Assembly (NCBI GenBank): GCA_025455865.1
Contig: JALOLS010000005.1
Span: 1 to 42,227 of the forward strand
Length of the DNA stretch: 42,227 bases
Reading direction: 5' to 3'
From: Thermoleophilia bacterium
GTDB lineage: Bacteria; Actinomycetota; Thermoleophilia; Miltoncostaeales; Miltoncostaeaceae
Below the pieces are notes generated by a model. The model ran no database searches. It saw only the letters and a list, made by a program, of their open reading frames with translations, and was not told the DNA's origin. Numbering within the stretch: the first letter of the stretch is position 1; each line of letters begins with the position of its first letter. The translations under genes were made by a program, and so were the position numbers. Shown here piece by piece: positions 22,646 to 30,614 of the stretch.

Positions 22646-23650
22646 TTGAGCGAGATCCTCTCCCAGGCTGAGATCGACGCCCTCTTGGGCGCGATCAGCC
22701 GCGGCGAGATCGACGCCGGCGAGATGGACTCCGAGTCCGCGCGCCAGGAGGTCAAGAGCTTCGACTTCCACCGGCCGAGCAAGTTCTCGAAGGACCAGAT
22801 CCGGACCATCGAGATGATGCACGAGAGCTTCTGCCGGCTGGCCCAGAACCAGCTGTCGGCGCTCCTGCGCAGCCTGGTGGAGATCAAGGTCGTGTCCGCC
22901 GACCAGGTGAGCTACGAGGAGTTCGTCCGGTCCATGCCGGTGCCGACCCTCATCAACATCGTCCAGATCGAGCCCCTCGAGGGCAACGCGGTCTTCCAGC
23001 TCAACCTGCCGCTGGCCTTCTCGGTCATCGACCGGCTGGTGGGGGGGCCCGGGACCCAGCGGCCCCGCCTGCGCGAGCTCACCGAGATCGAGCACGCGCT
23101 CATGCGCAACGTGACCGAGGTGCTGCTCGCGGCGATCTCCGAGGCGTGGTCGGCCATCGTGCCGGTCACCTTCCGCTTCGTCGGCGCCGAGATGAACCCG
23201 CAGTTCGCCCAGGTGGTCGCGCCCTCGGACATGGTCGTGCTGATCAGCTTCGAGGTCGCCCTCGGCCAGTTCGCCGGCGGGATGATGTCGCTGTGCATCC
23301 CGTACCTGGTGCTCGAGCCGGCCATCGGCAAGTTCAGCGCGCAGAGCTACTTCTCCGGCAACAAGGCGGCCGACATGCCGGGCCTGCCGGAGGACATCGC
23401 CGACGAGCTCGGGCTGGTCGGCGTGCCCGTGGCGATCGAGCTCGGCGACACCGAGCTCATGGTGACCGACCTCCTGGCCCTCGACGTGGGCGACGTGGTG
23501 CCCCTCGAGGTGCCGGTCGGCGCCGACGTCACCCTGACCGTCGGCGGCACCCGTGCGTACACCGCCCAGCCGGGCACCCGGGGCAAGCGCCTCGCGGTGC
23601 AGGTGACCGGGCGGATCCCTGACGACGTCGCGGAAGGGGCGTTGGCGTGA
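22646..23650 (+). CDS. fliM: Flagellar motor switch protein FliM
   Basis: The 334-aa protein starts with the CheY-P-binding peptide LSQAEIDALLGAI. A CheC-like middle domain (KDQIRTIEMMHESFCRLAQN, VGGPGTQRPRLRELTEIE) contacts FliG. The C-terminal SpoA domain (ELGDTELMVTDLLALDVGDVV) contacts FliY/FliN. It forms the body of the C-ring and receives the chemotaxis signal. TTG 22646 is 5 bases after GGAG; the upstream open frame is shadow sequence. It overlaps fliY by 4 bases. Confidence 0.96.
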   Translation: MSEILSQAEIDALLGAISRGEIDAGEMDSESARQEVKSFDFHRPSKFSKDQIRTIEMMHESFCRLAQNQLSALLRSLVEIKVVSADQVSYEEFVRSMPVPTLINIVQIEPLEGNAVFQLNLPLAFSVIDRLVGGPGTQRPRLRELTEIEHALMRNVTEVLLAAISEAWSAIVPVTFRFVGAEMNPQFAQVVAPSDMVVLISFEVALGQFAGGMMSLCIPYLVLEPAIGKFSAQSYFSGNKAADMPGLPEDIADELGLVGVPVAIELGDTELMVTDLLALDVGDVVPLEVPVGADVTLTVGGTRAYTAQPGTRGKRLAVQVTGRIPDDVAEGALA

Positions 23651-24876
23651 GCGGTGAGGGCGGCCTCAGCCAGGAAGAGATCGACGCCCTGCTGGCGTCG
23701 GCGGCGGCGGGCGGCGTGCCCGGGGCCGGTCCCGGCGCCGAGGCGGGGGCCGACCCCGACGCGTCGGCGGCGGCGCTCACCCCGGATGAGTCCGACGCGG
23801 TCGGGGAGATCGGCAACATCTGCATGTCGAGCGCGGCCACCGTGCTGTCCATGCTGCTCAACCAGCAGGTGACCATCACGACCCCCACGGTCGAGCTGGT
23901 GAGCGTGGAGAGCCTCAAGGCCGACCTCGACCACCGCCCGGCGACCTCGGTGCGGGTCGAGTACACCGAGGGGGTCGACGGGGCCACGGTGTTCCTGCTC
24001 CCCGCGGGCGACGCCGCGGTGGTGGCCGACCTGATGATGGGCGGCCCGGGCACCGACGCCGGCGAGGACCTCGACGAGATGCACCTGTCGGCGGTCAGCG
24101 AGGCGATGAACCAGATGATGGGCAACGCCTCCACCGCCCTCGCCCAGATGATCGGGCGGCGCATCGACATCTCCGCCCCCGACGTCGCGCTGCTCGACCT
24201 CGACCAGGAGGAGATCGACCTCGGCGTCCCGGCCGGCCACGACATGGTGCGGGTGCGGTTCGACCTGGCCGTCGGCGACCTCCTGCACTCCAAGCTCATG
24301 CAGCTCATGCCGGTGGACTTCGCGCGGACCCTGGCCCAGGGGCTGCTCGGGACCGGCTTCGCCGGCGAGCCGGAGGCCCTCGCGCCGCCGGAGGTCGGCC
24401 CGCCGCCGTCGCTCGAGCCCGCCCCGCTGGCCGACGCCCTGGCCGCCACGGCGGCCACGCTGGCGCCCGACCCGCCCGCCATCCCCGAGCTCGAGGCCGT
24501 GGCGCTGCCGCCGCCGGCGCCGTCGGCGGCCCCCGCCGGGCCGCCCCCGATGGTGCAGCCGGTCGCCTTCCCGTCGCTCGCCGACGGGCCGACGCTGCCG
24601 GGCGGCACCGACATCACGATGCTCCTGGACGTGCCCCTGCGGGTGACCGTGGAGCTCGGCCGCACGCGCATGAAGATCCGCGACGTGCTCTCGCTGGTCC
24701 CCGGCTCCATCGTCGAGCTCGAGAAGCTCGCCGGCGAGCCGGTGGACATCCTCGTGAACGGCAAGGAGATCGCGCGCGGCGAGGTCGTGGTGATCGACGA
24801 GGAGTTCGGCGTGCGGATCACCGACATCGCCAGCCGCGCCAAGCGGCTCAAGAAGCTCGGGACCGAGGTCGCCTGA
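23647..24876 (+). CDS. fliY: Switch phosphatase FliY (CheC-like domain plus FliN/SpoA domain)
   Basis: The 409-aa protein has an N-terminal CheY-binding-like peptide, LSQEEIDALLASA, and a CheC-type domain carrying both phosphatase motifs: EIGNICMSSAATVLSMLLN with P further on, and EAMNQMMGNASTALAQMI ending ISAP. A Pro/Ala linker of about 90 residues follows, then a C-terminal SpoA/FliN domain (LLDVPLRVTVELGRTRMKI, LSLVPGSIVELEKLAGEP). FliY sits in the lower C-ring and removes phosphate from CheY-P in place of CheZ. GTG start overlapping fliM. No separate fliN is present. Confidence 0.95.
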   Translation: MSGEGGLSQEEIDALLASAAAGGVPGAGPGAEAGADPDASAAALTPDESDAVGEIGNICMSSAATVLSMLLNQQVTITTPTVELVSVESLKADLDHRPATSVRVEYTEGVDGATVFLLPAGDAAVVADLMMGGPGTDAGEDLDEMHLSAVSEAMNQMMGNASTALAQMIGRRIDISAPDVALLDLDQEEIDLGVPAGHDMVRVRFDLAVGDLLHSKLMQLMPVDFARTLAQGLLGTGFAGEPEALAPPEVGPPPSLEPAPLADALAATAATLAPDPPAIPELEAVALPPPAPSAAPAGPPPMVQPVAFPSLADGPTLPGGTDITMLLDVPLRVTVELGRTRMKIRDVLSLVPGSIVELEKLAGEPVDILVNGKEIARGEVVVIDEEFGVRITDIASRAKRLKKLGTEVA

Positions 24877-24899
24877 TGGCGTCCTGCCCGTCCGGGGGA

Positions 24900-24926
24900 T
24901 CAAGCGGGGTGGCCCGCTGCCGATAC
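24900..24926 (+). promoter_or_regulatory. Sigma-28-like promoter before cheY
   Basis: TCAAGCGG (24900-24907), N11, GCCGATAC (24919-24926). The spacing is exact and the -10 matches seven of the eight GCCGATAA bases, the best of the set. It lies 23 bases after the fliY stop and gives a leader of about 40 bases before cheY, which contains a GAG-rich ribosome site. Confidence 0.65.
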
Positions 24927-24972
24927 CCCCGGAGAACTGACCTGACCCCCGCGAGCTGAGGTCGCCCACGTC

Positions 24973-25332
24973 ATGCCCACGGTGCTGATCGCAGACGACG
25001 CCGCGTTCATGCGGATGATGATCAAGAAGATCCTGACCGAGGCCGGGTACGAGATCGCCGGCGAGGCCGAGAACGGCAGCGTGGCCGTGGCCAAGTACCG
25101 GGAGCTGCGTCCGGACCTCACCACGATGGACATCACGATGCCGGAGATGGACGGGATCGCGGCCCTCAAGGAGATCCGCTCCCTCGACCCCAACGCCCGC
25201 GTGGTGATGTGCTCGGCCATGGGCCAGCAGACGATGGTGATCGAGAGCATCCAGGCCGGGGCGCGCGACTTCATCGTGAAGCCGTTCCAGCCCGACCGGG
25301 TCCTCGAGGCCATCCAGAAGGCCCTCTCCTAG
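24973..25332 (+). CDS. cheY: Chemotaxis response regulator CheY
   Basis: The 119-aa single receiver domain has the acidic pair Asp8-Asp9 (LIADDAAFMR), the phosphoacceptor Asp53 in TTMDITMPEMDG, the switch Ser in VVMCSAMGQ and the conserved Lys in FIVKPFQPD. CheY-P from CheA binds FliM/FliY to change motor state. It resembles Bacillus-type CheY. It lies inside the switch/export operon, between fliY and fliO, as in Firmicutes. Confidence 0.96.
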   Translation: MPTVLIADDAAFMRMMIKKILTEAGYEIAGEAENGSVAVAKYRELRPDLTTMDITMPEMDGIAALKEIRSLDPNARVVMCSAMGQQTMVIESIQAGARDFIVKPFQPDRVLEAIQKALS

Positions 25333-25340
25333 GCCGTCTG

Positions 25341-25916
25341 ATGGCCGCCCGCCCCCAGCGGAGCGCGATGGCGCGCCTCGCCGGCGTGGCCATCGCGGTC
25401 GCGGCCCTCCCGCAGGCGGCGCTCGCGGCCGCCGCCGACCCCGAGTCGCAGCCGATCCCCCCGGGGTCGTCCGCGCCGGGTGACGTCGGCGACTCCGCGG
25501 GCGGGGGCCTCCTGCGGATGGGGATCGGCCTGGCCGCCGTGGTCGCGCTGGTCCTCGGCGTGTGGTGGGTCATGAAGCGCATGCAGCGGCGGCGGTACCC
25601 CGAGCTGGACGCCCGGGCCGCCTCGCTGATCGACGTGATGGCCACGGCCCCCCTCGGGCCCGGGCGCACCCTGCACCTGGTGCGGCTGGGCGACGAGATC
25701 GTGATGGTCGGCGCGACCGACCACTCCATCACCCCGGTCGCCTCGCTCACCCCCGAGCAGGCGGCCCGCCTCTCCCTGAGCCTCGGCGCGCCGGATGCGC
25801 GCGGGGCGCACGACCCCGCGGCCGCCGCCCGGCCCGGCGTGGGGACGCGCGCGCCTGCGTACACAGGCGGCCCGTCCCTCGTCGAACGGCTCAGGGCGAT
25901 GACCGCCCGGCGCTGA
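25341..25916 (+). CDS. fliO: Flagellar export protein FliO/FliZ
   Basis: The 191-aa protein has an N-terminal signal-like helix ending ALAAAAD, a short linker, a membrane helix (MGIGLAAVVALVLGVWWVMK, residues about 56-76) and the FliO cytoplasmic domain with MATAPLGPGRTLHLVRLGDE followed by IVMVGATDHSITPVASL. FliO assists assembly of the FliPQR export gate. ATG 25341 is 8 bases after the cheY stop. The family is poorly conserved, but the position before fliP makes the call firm. Confidence 0.88.
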   Translation: MAARPQRSAMARLAGVAIAVAALPQAALAAAADPESQPIPPGSSAPGDVGDSAGGGLLRMGIGLAAVVALVLGVWWVMKRMQRRRYPELDARAASLIDVMATAPLGPGRTLHLVRLGDEIVMVGATDHSITPVASLTPEQAARLSLSLGAPDARGAHDPAAAARPGVGTRAPAYTGGPSLVERLRAMTARR

Positions 25917-25987
25917 CCACCGGGCGCCCGGTGGGCGCACCCCCCGGCGGCGCGGCGGCCCTGCCCACGCTGCGCGAGCGGATCGCC

Positions 25988-26776
25988 ATGGCGCTCCCGC
26001 CCCCGGCGCGCACGCGCCGCGGGCGCATCGGCCTGGCCCTGCTGCTCGGCGGCCCCTTCGCGGTGGCGCTCGGGGCCCTGGCGTGGCCGGCCCTCTCCTG
26101 GGCGGCGCCGGGCATCGCGGTGAGCGTCGACGGCGGGGAGGGCGGCGGGGTCTCGACCAGCCTGCAGCTGCTGGTCCTGCTCACCCTGCTCACCCTGCTG
26201 CCCTCGCTGGTCCTCATGATGACCAGCTTCACCCGCATCATCATCGTGCTCGGCTTCGTGCGCAACGCGCTCTCCACGCCGACGATGCCCCCGAACCAGA
26301 TCCTGGTCGGGATCGCGCTGTTCCTGTCGTTCTTCGTGATGGCCCCGACCTTCACCCAGATCAACGACACGGCGATCCAGCCGCTGATCGAGAAGAAGAT
26401 CGACGAGAAGCAGGCGCTCAAGCGGGCCGAGATCCCCCTGCGCGACTTCATGTTCGACCAGGTCGACCAGTCGGACCTCGCGATGTTCACCGACCTCGCC
26501 AAGCAGCCGCGCCCCGAGGTGCGGGCCGACGTGCCGACCTACGTGCTGGTGCCGGCGTTCGTGCTGTCGGAGCTCAAGACCGCGTTCGAGATCGGGTTCA
26601 TGATCCTCATCCCGTTCCTGATCATCGACATGGTCATCGCCTCGACCCTGATGAGCATGGGCATGGTGATGCTGCCCCCGGTGGTCATCTCCCTGCCGTT
26701 CAAGATCCTCCTGTTCGTGCTGGTGGACGGCTGGACCCTGATCTCGGAGTCCGTGGTCAAGGGCTTCTTCACCTAG
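25988..26776 (+). CDS. fliP: Flagellar type III export gate protein FliP
   Basis: The 262-aa protein has a basic start and cleavable signal peptide (RTRRGR, then a hydrophobic run ending ALSWA before APG). FliP signatures follow: LTLLPSLVLMMTSFTRIIIV, FVMAPTFTQINDTAIQPL and YVLVPAFVLSELKTAFEIGF. It forms the helical FliP5Q4R1 export channel. I use ATG 25988 because it places the signal peptide at the N-terminus. GTG 25931 would add 19 residues without a good ribosome site. Confidence 0.93.
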   Translation: MALPPPARTRRGRIGLALLLGGPFAVALGALAWPALSWAAPGIAVSVDGGEGGGVSTSLQLLVLLTLLTLLPSLVLMMTSFTRIIIVLGFVRNALSTPTMPPNQILVGIALFLSFFVMAPTFTQINDTAIQPLIEKKIDEKQALKRAEIPLRDFMFDQVDQSDLAMFTDLAKQPRPEVRADVPTYVLVPAFVLSELKTAFEIGFMILIPFLIIDMVIASTLMSMGMVMLPPVVISLPFKILLFVLVDGWTLISESVVKGFFT

Positions 26777-26788
26777 CCGGGGCGAGGC

Positions 26789-27058
26789 GTGGACCAGTCA
26801 CAGGTCATCGAGATCGCCACCCGCGCCACCTGGGTCGCGCTGCAGGTGTCGCTGCCCATCCTCGGGGTGACCCTGGTCGTCGGCCTGATCGTGTCGATCT
26901 TCCAGGCGGTCACCCAGCTGCAGGAGCCGACCCTCACGTTCATCCCGAAGATCCTCGCCACCGTGCTGGTGCTGGTGCTGGCCGGGCCGTGGATGCTCAA
27001 CACGCTGCTCGGCTTCACCACGGAGCTCTTCCGCGGCATCGCCGGCGTCGGCAACTGA
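26789..27058 (+). CDS. fliQ: Flagellar type III export gate protein FliQ
   Basis: The 89-aa protein has two membrane hairpin helices. The conserved core is SLPILGVTLVVGLIVSIFQA, then VTQLQEPTLTFIPKILATVL, matching FliQ along its length. FliQ wraps FliPR in the export gate. The GTG start at 26789 gives MDQSQVIEIA. It lies 12 bases after fliP and 4 bases before fliR. Confidence 0.95.
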   Translation: MDQSQVIEIATRATWVALQVSLPILGVTLVVGLIVSIFQAVTQLQEPTLTFIPKILATVLVLVLAGPWMLNTLLGFTTELFRGIAGVGN

Positions 27059-27062
27059 CGCG

Positions 27063-27848
27063 ATGGAGGGGCTGCTCGAGCAGATCGCCCCGATGGCCCT
27101 GGTCTTCGCGCTGATGACCATCCGCCTCGGGGCGATGATGGCCTCGGCGCCGGTGTTCAGCGCCCGCACCGTCCCGGTCCGGGTCAAGGGCGCCCTGGTG
27201 GTGCTGCTGGCGGTGGTCTCGCTGCCCATGGTGGCCGGGTCGGCCGGGACGCCGCCCGCCGACGTCGTGTCCTTCGCGCTGCTCGCGGTGAAGGAGGCGA
27301 TCATCGGGGTGGCCTTCGGCCTGGTCGCCCAGATGCTCTTCGCCGCCGTCCAGATGGCCGGCGCGCTCATCGACCTGCAGGCCGGGTTCGCGATCTCGCA
27401 GGTCGTCGACCCGGCCAGCGGCACCTCGGTCACCGTGCTGGGAAAGTTCTACAACCTCGTCGCGATCTCGGCCTTCCTGGCCATCGGGGGGGCGCAGTGG
27501 CTGGTGGCCGGCATCGTGCGGAGCTTCGAGCTGGTGCCGCCGCTGGCGACCCCGGACCTCGGCGCGGTGGTGCAGGGGGTCCTCGCGCAGGCCGACGACA
27601 TCGTGCTGGTGGCCGTGCAGATCGGCGCCCCGATCCTGGTCGCGCTGTTCGTGGCCGACGTCGCCCTCGGGATCGTCGCCCGCTCGGTGCCCCAGATGAA
27701 CGTCTTCATCGTCGGCCTCCCGCTCAAGGTGGGGATCGCCCTGGTCGGCACCGCGATCCTGCTGCCGACCACCGTCGCCTACATCGACGAGCTGAGCGGG
27801 CGGATGCTGAGCGACCTCTCGGCGATCCTGCGGGCGGCCGGCGGGTGA
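27063..27848 (+). CDS. fliR: Flagellar type III export gate protein FliR
   Basis: The 261-aa integral membrane protein has about six hydrophobic segments. FliR hallmarks are RLGAMMASAPVFSARTVPVR, QMLFAAVQMAGALIDLQAGF and PQMNVFIVGLPLKVGIALVG. It completes the FliPQR gate. It ends the fliM-to-fliR run; cheB begins 67 bases later, with no strong hairpin or promoter between them. Confidence 0.95.
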   Translation: MEGLLEQIAPMALVFALMTIRLGAMMASAPVFSARTVPVRVKGALVVLLAVVSLPMVAGSAGTPPADVVSFALLAVKEAIIGVAFGLVAQMLFAAVQMAGALIDLQAGFAISQVVDPASGTSVTVLGKFYNLVAISAFLAIGGAQWLVAGIVRSFELVPPLATPDLGAVVQGVLAQADDIVLVAVQIGAPILVALFVADVALGIVARSVPQMNVFIVGLPLKVGIALVGTAILLPTTVAYIDELSGRMLSDLSAILRAAGG

Positions 27849-27915
27849 GCGCGCCGGGCTCGCCCGCCCCCGCCCCGGTAGCCTCCCGCCTCGTGTCCCG
27901 GCCCCCCATCCGCCC

Positions 27916-28965
27916 GTGACCGGGCCACCCGTCCGCGCGCTGGTCTGCGACGACTCGGTGCTGATGCGCCGCATCGTCACCGACCTCCTGACCAGCGGCG
28001 GGGTGGAGGTGGTGGGCACCGCGCGGGACGGCAGCGAGCTGGTCGCGCGGGTCGAGGAGCTCCGGCCGGACGTGGTGACCCTGGACGTCGAGATGCCCGG
28101 CGTGGACGGCATCGCCGCACTCCGGCAGCTCATGCGGGCCTGCCCGACCCCGGTGGTCATGCTCTCCTCGCTCACCGGCACCGGCACCCGGGCGACGGTC
28201 CAGGCGCTCGCCGCCGGCGCCGTGGACGCGCTCCAGAAGCCCCCGATGCGCGTCGAGCGCGCGGCCTGGGAGGCGATCCGCGACGAGCTCGTCGACCGGG
28301 TGCGCGCGGCCGCCGCCGCCCGGGTCGGCACCCCCGGCCAGGCCACCGCGCCGGCCGCGCCGCCGGCCGCCCTCGCCGCCCGGGCCCGCTCGGCGACCGC
28401 CCCGCTGGTGGTCATCGCCACCTCCACCGGTGGCCCCCGGGCGCTGCACGCGGTGGTGCCGCAGCTCCCGTCGCCGCTCGGGGTCGGGGTCCTGATCGTC
28501 CAGCACATGCCCCAGGGCTTCACCCGCGCCCTGGCCGAGCGCCTCGATCAGGCCTCGGCGCTGACCGTGCGGGAGGCCGCGGACGGTGACGAGATCCGGC
28601 CCGACACCGCGCTCATCGCCCCCGGGGGGCTGCACCTCGAGGTGGCCGGGCCCGGCCGGGTGCGCCTGTCGGACGCCCCGCCGGTGGGGGCGCTCCGGCC
28701 CCGGGCCGACATCACCCTGGCCACCGCCGCGACGGCCTACGGCCGGCGGGTCCTCGGGGTGGTGCTCACCGGCATGGGCAACGACGCCGAGGCCGGGGCC
28801 CGCGACGTGAAGGCGGCCGGCGGTCGCGTGCTGACCGAGGACGAGTCGACCTGCGTGATCTACGGCATGCCGCGGGCGGTGGAGAAGGCGGGCCTCGCCG
28901 ACGCCGTCGTGCCGCTGGACGTCATGCCCCTCGCGATCACCGAGGCGGTCGCGCGGGGCTCCTGA
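27916..28965 (+). CDS. cheB: Chemotaxis methylesterase/deamidase CheB
   Basis: The 349-aa protein has an N-terminal receiver (CDDSVLMRRIV, phosphoacceptor Asp57 in VTLDVEMPGVDG), a Pro/Ala linker, and a C-terminal CheB methylesterase domain. That domain carries the catalytic Ser in IATSTGGPRAL, the His in IVQHMPQGFT and the Asp in TGMGNDAEAG. It removes methyl groups from receptor glutamates when phosphorylated by CheA. GTG start at 27916. It forms an adaptation pair with cheR downstream. Confidence 0.97.
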   Translation: MTGPPVRALVCDDSVLMRRIVTDLLTSGGVEVVGTARDGSELVARVEELRPDVVTLDVEMPGVDGIAALRQLMRACPTPVVMLSSLTGTGTRATVQALAAGAVDALQKPPMRVERAAWEAIRDELVDRVRAAAAARVGTPGQATAPAAPPAALAARARSATAPLVVIATSTGGPRALHAVVPQLPSPLGVGVLIVQHMPQGFTRALAERLDQASALTVREAADGDEIRPDTALIAPGGLHLEVAGPGRVRLSDAPPVGALRPRADITLATAATAYGRRVLGVVLTGMGNDAEAGARDVKAAGGRVLTEDESTCVIYGMPRAVEKAGLADAVVPLDVMPLAITEAVARGS

Positions 28966-28973
28966 CCCGGGGC

Positions 28974-29001
28974 TCATCCACGGCGCCGCGGGTGCCGAAG
29001 G
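28974..29001 (+). promoter_or_regulatory. Doubtful sigma-28-like element before cheR
   Basis: TCATCCAC (28974-28981), N12, GCCGAAGG (28994-29001). It has one -35 and one -10 mismatch and the longer spacer. The apparent -10 overlaps GAAGGA (28997-29002), which also looks like the cheR ribosome site. It is therefore a leaderless promoter or merely a Shine-Dalgarno sequence. Confidence 0.22.
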
Positions 29002-29008
29002 ATGGGCC

Positions 29009-29932
29009 ATGGCCACCGAATCCGCACCCCGCCCGGCCCGCGCTCCCGCACGGAGCGCCGCCGGCCCCGCCCGCCCGCCGACCCGGCGCCCGCCCGCCGC
29101 CGCGCCCCCGCCGGCGCCCCGCGCCCGCTCCGCCCCCGCCCCCGGGGCCGACTACGAGCGCTTCTGCGCCGGGGTCAAGGCCCTGACCGGGATCGCCCTC
29201 GAGCACTACCGGGCCGGCCAGATGGAGCGGCGGCTGCGCACCTTCGGCGGCCGGCATGAGTGCGCGGACCTCGACGAGCTGCTCGCGCTGATCCGGCGCG
29301 ACGCCGACGTCAAGGACAAGTTCCTCGACCACATGACCATCAACGTCTCCGAGCTCTTCCGCAACCCGGAGCGCTTCGAGGAGCTCGAGCGGCGGTGGCT
29401 GCCGGAGCTCCAGCGCACCGGGCGCGGCGGGCTCAAGGTCTGGAGCGCGGGCTGCTCCTACGGCGCGGAGCCCTATTCGCTCGCGGTCCTGCTGCAGGAG
29501 CTCACCTCCGGGACGCCCGGCCAGGTACTCGCCAGCGACCTCGACGCGGTCATCCTCGCCCGCGCCCGGCGTGGCCGCTTCGGCGATCAGGACCTCAAGA
29601 ACGTGACCCCGGCCCGGGTGGCGAAGTGGTTCCGCCGCGAGGACGCCGACGGCCAGGCGGCCTGGCAGGTGTCGGAGCGGCTCAAGGCGATGGTGCGCTT
29701 CCGGCAGCACAACCTGCTGACCGACCGCTACCCCGACGGGCTCGACCTGATCGCCTGCCGCAACGTGGTCATCTACTTCACCGACGAGGCGAAGGACGAG
29801 ATCTACCGGCGGTTCCTGGCCGCGCTGCGGCCCGGCGGCATGCTCTTCGTGGGCTCCACCGAGCGGGTCAACGGCGCCGAGGCCATGGGCTGGGAGCGGG
29901 CCGGCTCCTTCTTCTACCGCCGGCCGGGCTGA
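29009..29932 (+). CDS. cheR: Chemotaxis receptor methyltransferase CheR
   Basis: The 307-aa protein has an unusual Pro/Ala/Arg-rich disordered N-terminus of about 45 residues. The CheR helical domain (FCAGVKALTGIALEHYRAGQ) and the SAM methyltransferase domain follow, with TINVSELFRNPERFEELE, KVWSAGCSYGAEPYSLAVLL, LASDLDAVILARAR and LIACRNVVIYFTDEAKDEIY. It methylates receptor glutamates. ATG 29009 follows GAAGGA by 6 bases. It converges on the yyaC-like gene, with 3 bases between the stops. Confidence 0.96.
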   Translation: MATESAPRPARAPARSAAGPARPPTRRPPAAAPPPAPRARSAPAPGADYERFCAGVKALTGIALEHYRAGQMERRLRTFGGRHECADLDELLALIRRDADVKDKFLDHMTINVSELFRNPERFEELERRWLPELQRTGRGGLKVWSAGCSYGAEPYSLAVLLQELTSGTPGQVLASDLDAVILARARRGRFGDQDLKNVTPARVAKWFRREDADGQAAWQVSERLKAMVRFRQHNLLTDRYPDGLDLIACRNVVIYFTDEAKDEIYRRFLAALRPGGMLFVGSTERVNGAEAMGWERAGSFFYRRPG

Positions 29933-29935
29933 CGG

Positions 29936-30541
29936 TCAGGCCGCCCGGGCCTCCTCGGCGGCCCGGCGGGCGGCGGTGAGGAGCCCGTGGTCCTGGCGGG
30001 CCCGGCGCAGGCCCCACCAGCAGGCGACCCCGATGAGGTCCGCCAGGCCCTGCACGAGCCACAGGCGCGTGCTCTGGAGCACCTGGGCCTCGAGCAGCCC
30101 GGTGGCGATGTTGACCGTCGCGGTCACCGAGAGGTCGCCGATCTCCGGGAGGTCCTTGCCGACCCCCTGGCCCGGCCGCAGGCCGCCGTCGCGCATGCGG
30201 ACCGCGCCGACGCTGGCCATCGGGCCGAGCGCGGCGTCGACCGCCACCACGACCGGGCGCTCGTCCGCGCCCAGGACCGGCCCCAGCCGATCGGCCAGGT
30301 TCAGCGCGTGGAGGGGGTCCTCCAGCGTGCCGACGACCTCCTCGGTGGCGCAGCCGAGGCGCACGAGCTTCTGGCCGACCAACGGGCCGAGCGCGTCGCC
30401 GGTGGATCGGTCGGTGCCGATGCAGGCGAACACCACGCCGCGCTCGGGCCCCCCGCGCACGAGCAGCTCATGGTGCACCGCGGCCGACAGGCGGGCCAGC
30501 CCGGCGGGGTCGTCCTTGGGGATGACGAGCGGCTGCTCCAC
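29936..30541 (-). CDS. yyaC: YyaC-like putative sporulation protease
   Basis: The 201-aa protein matches Bacillus YyaC (TIGR02841): FACIGTDRSTGDALGPLVGQ, VGTLEDPLHALNLAD, VAVDAALGPMASVGAV, GQGVGKDLPEIGDLSVTATV, and LQSTRLWLVQGLADLI. The family has a fold related to Gpr and hydrogenase-maturation proteases and is associated with sporulation, but its substrate is unknown. GTG 30541 is the only reasonable start. AGGAG abuts it, so the true initiation site is uncertain. It is divergent from cheA and its 5' end lies next to the cheA promoter-like element. Confidence 0.85.
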   Translation of the reverse strand: MEQPLVIPKDDPAGLARLSAAVHHELLVRGGPERGVVFACIGTDRSTGDALGPLVGQKLVRLGCATEEVVGTLEDPLHALNLADRLGPVLGADERPVVVAVDAALGPMASVGAVRMRDGGLRPGQGVGKDLPEIGDLSVTATVNIATGLLEAQVLQSTRLWLVQGLADLIGVACWWGLRRARQDHGLLTAARRAAEEARAA

Positions 30542-30544
30542 TCC

Positions 30545-30571
30545 TAAAGCCTTCCGGTGGGGGGCCGATGG
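30545..30571 (+). promoter_or_regulatory. Sigma-28-like promoter before cheA
   Basis: TAAAGCCT (30545-30552), N11, GCCGATGG (30564-30571). This is the only copy with the canonical TAAA -35, and its spacing and GCCGAT are exact. The predicted start near 30578 gives a leader of about 167 bases to cheA. It abuts the start of the divergent yyaC-like gene. Confidence 0.65.
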
Positions 30572-30586
30572 GGGGTCCGTGGAGAA

Positions 30587-30614
30587 ACTATGGCCCGTCC
30601 GGGGCGGGGGGCAA
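30587..30614 (-). promoter_or_regulatory. Sigma-70-like promoter for the yyaC-like gene
   Basis: Read on the minus strand, TTGCCC (30614-30609) and CATAGT (30592-30587) are separated by 16 bases. The match is 4 of 6 at each box. It would start near 30580, about 40 bases before the yyaC-like GTG. Confidence 0.35.
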
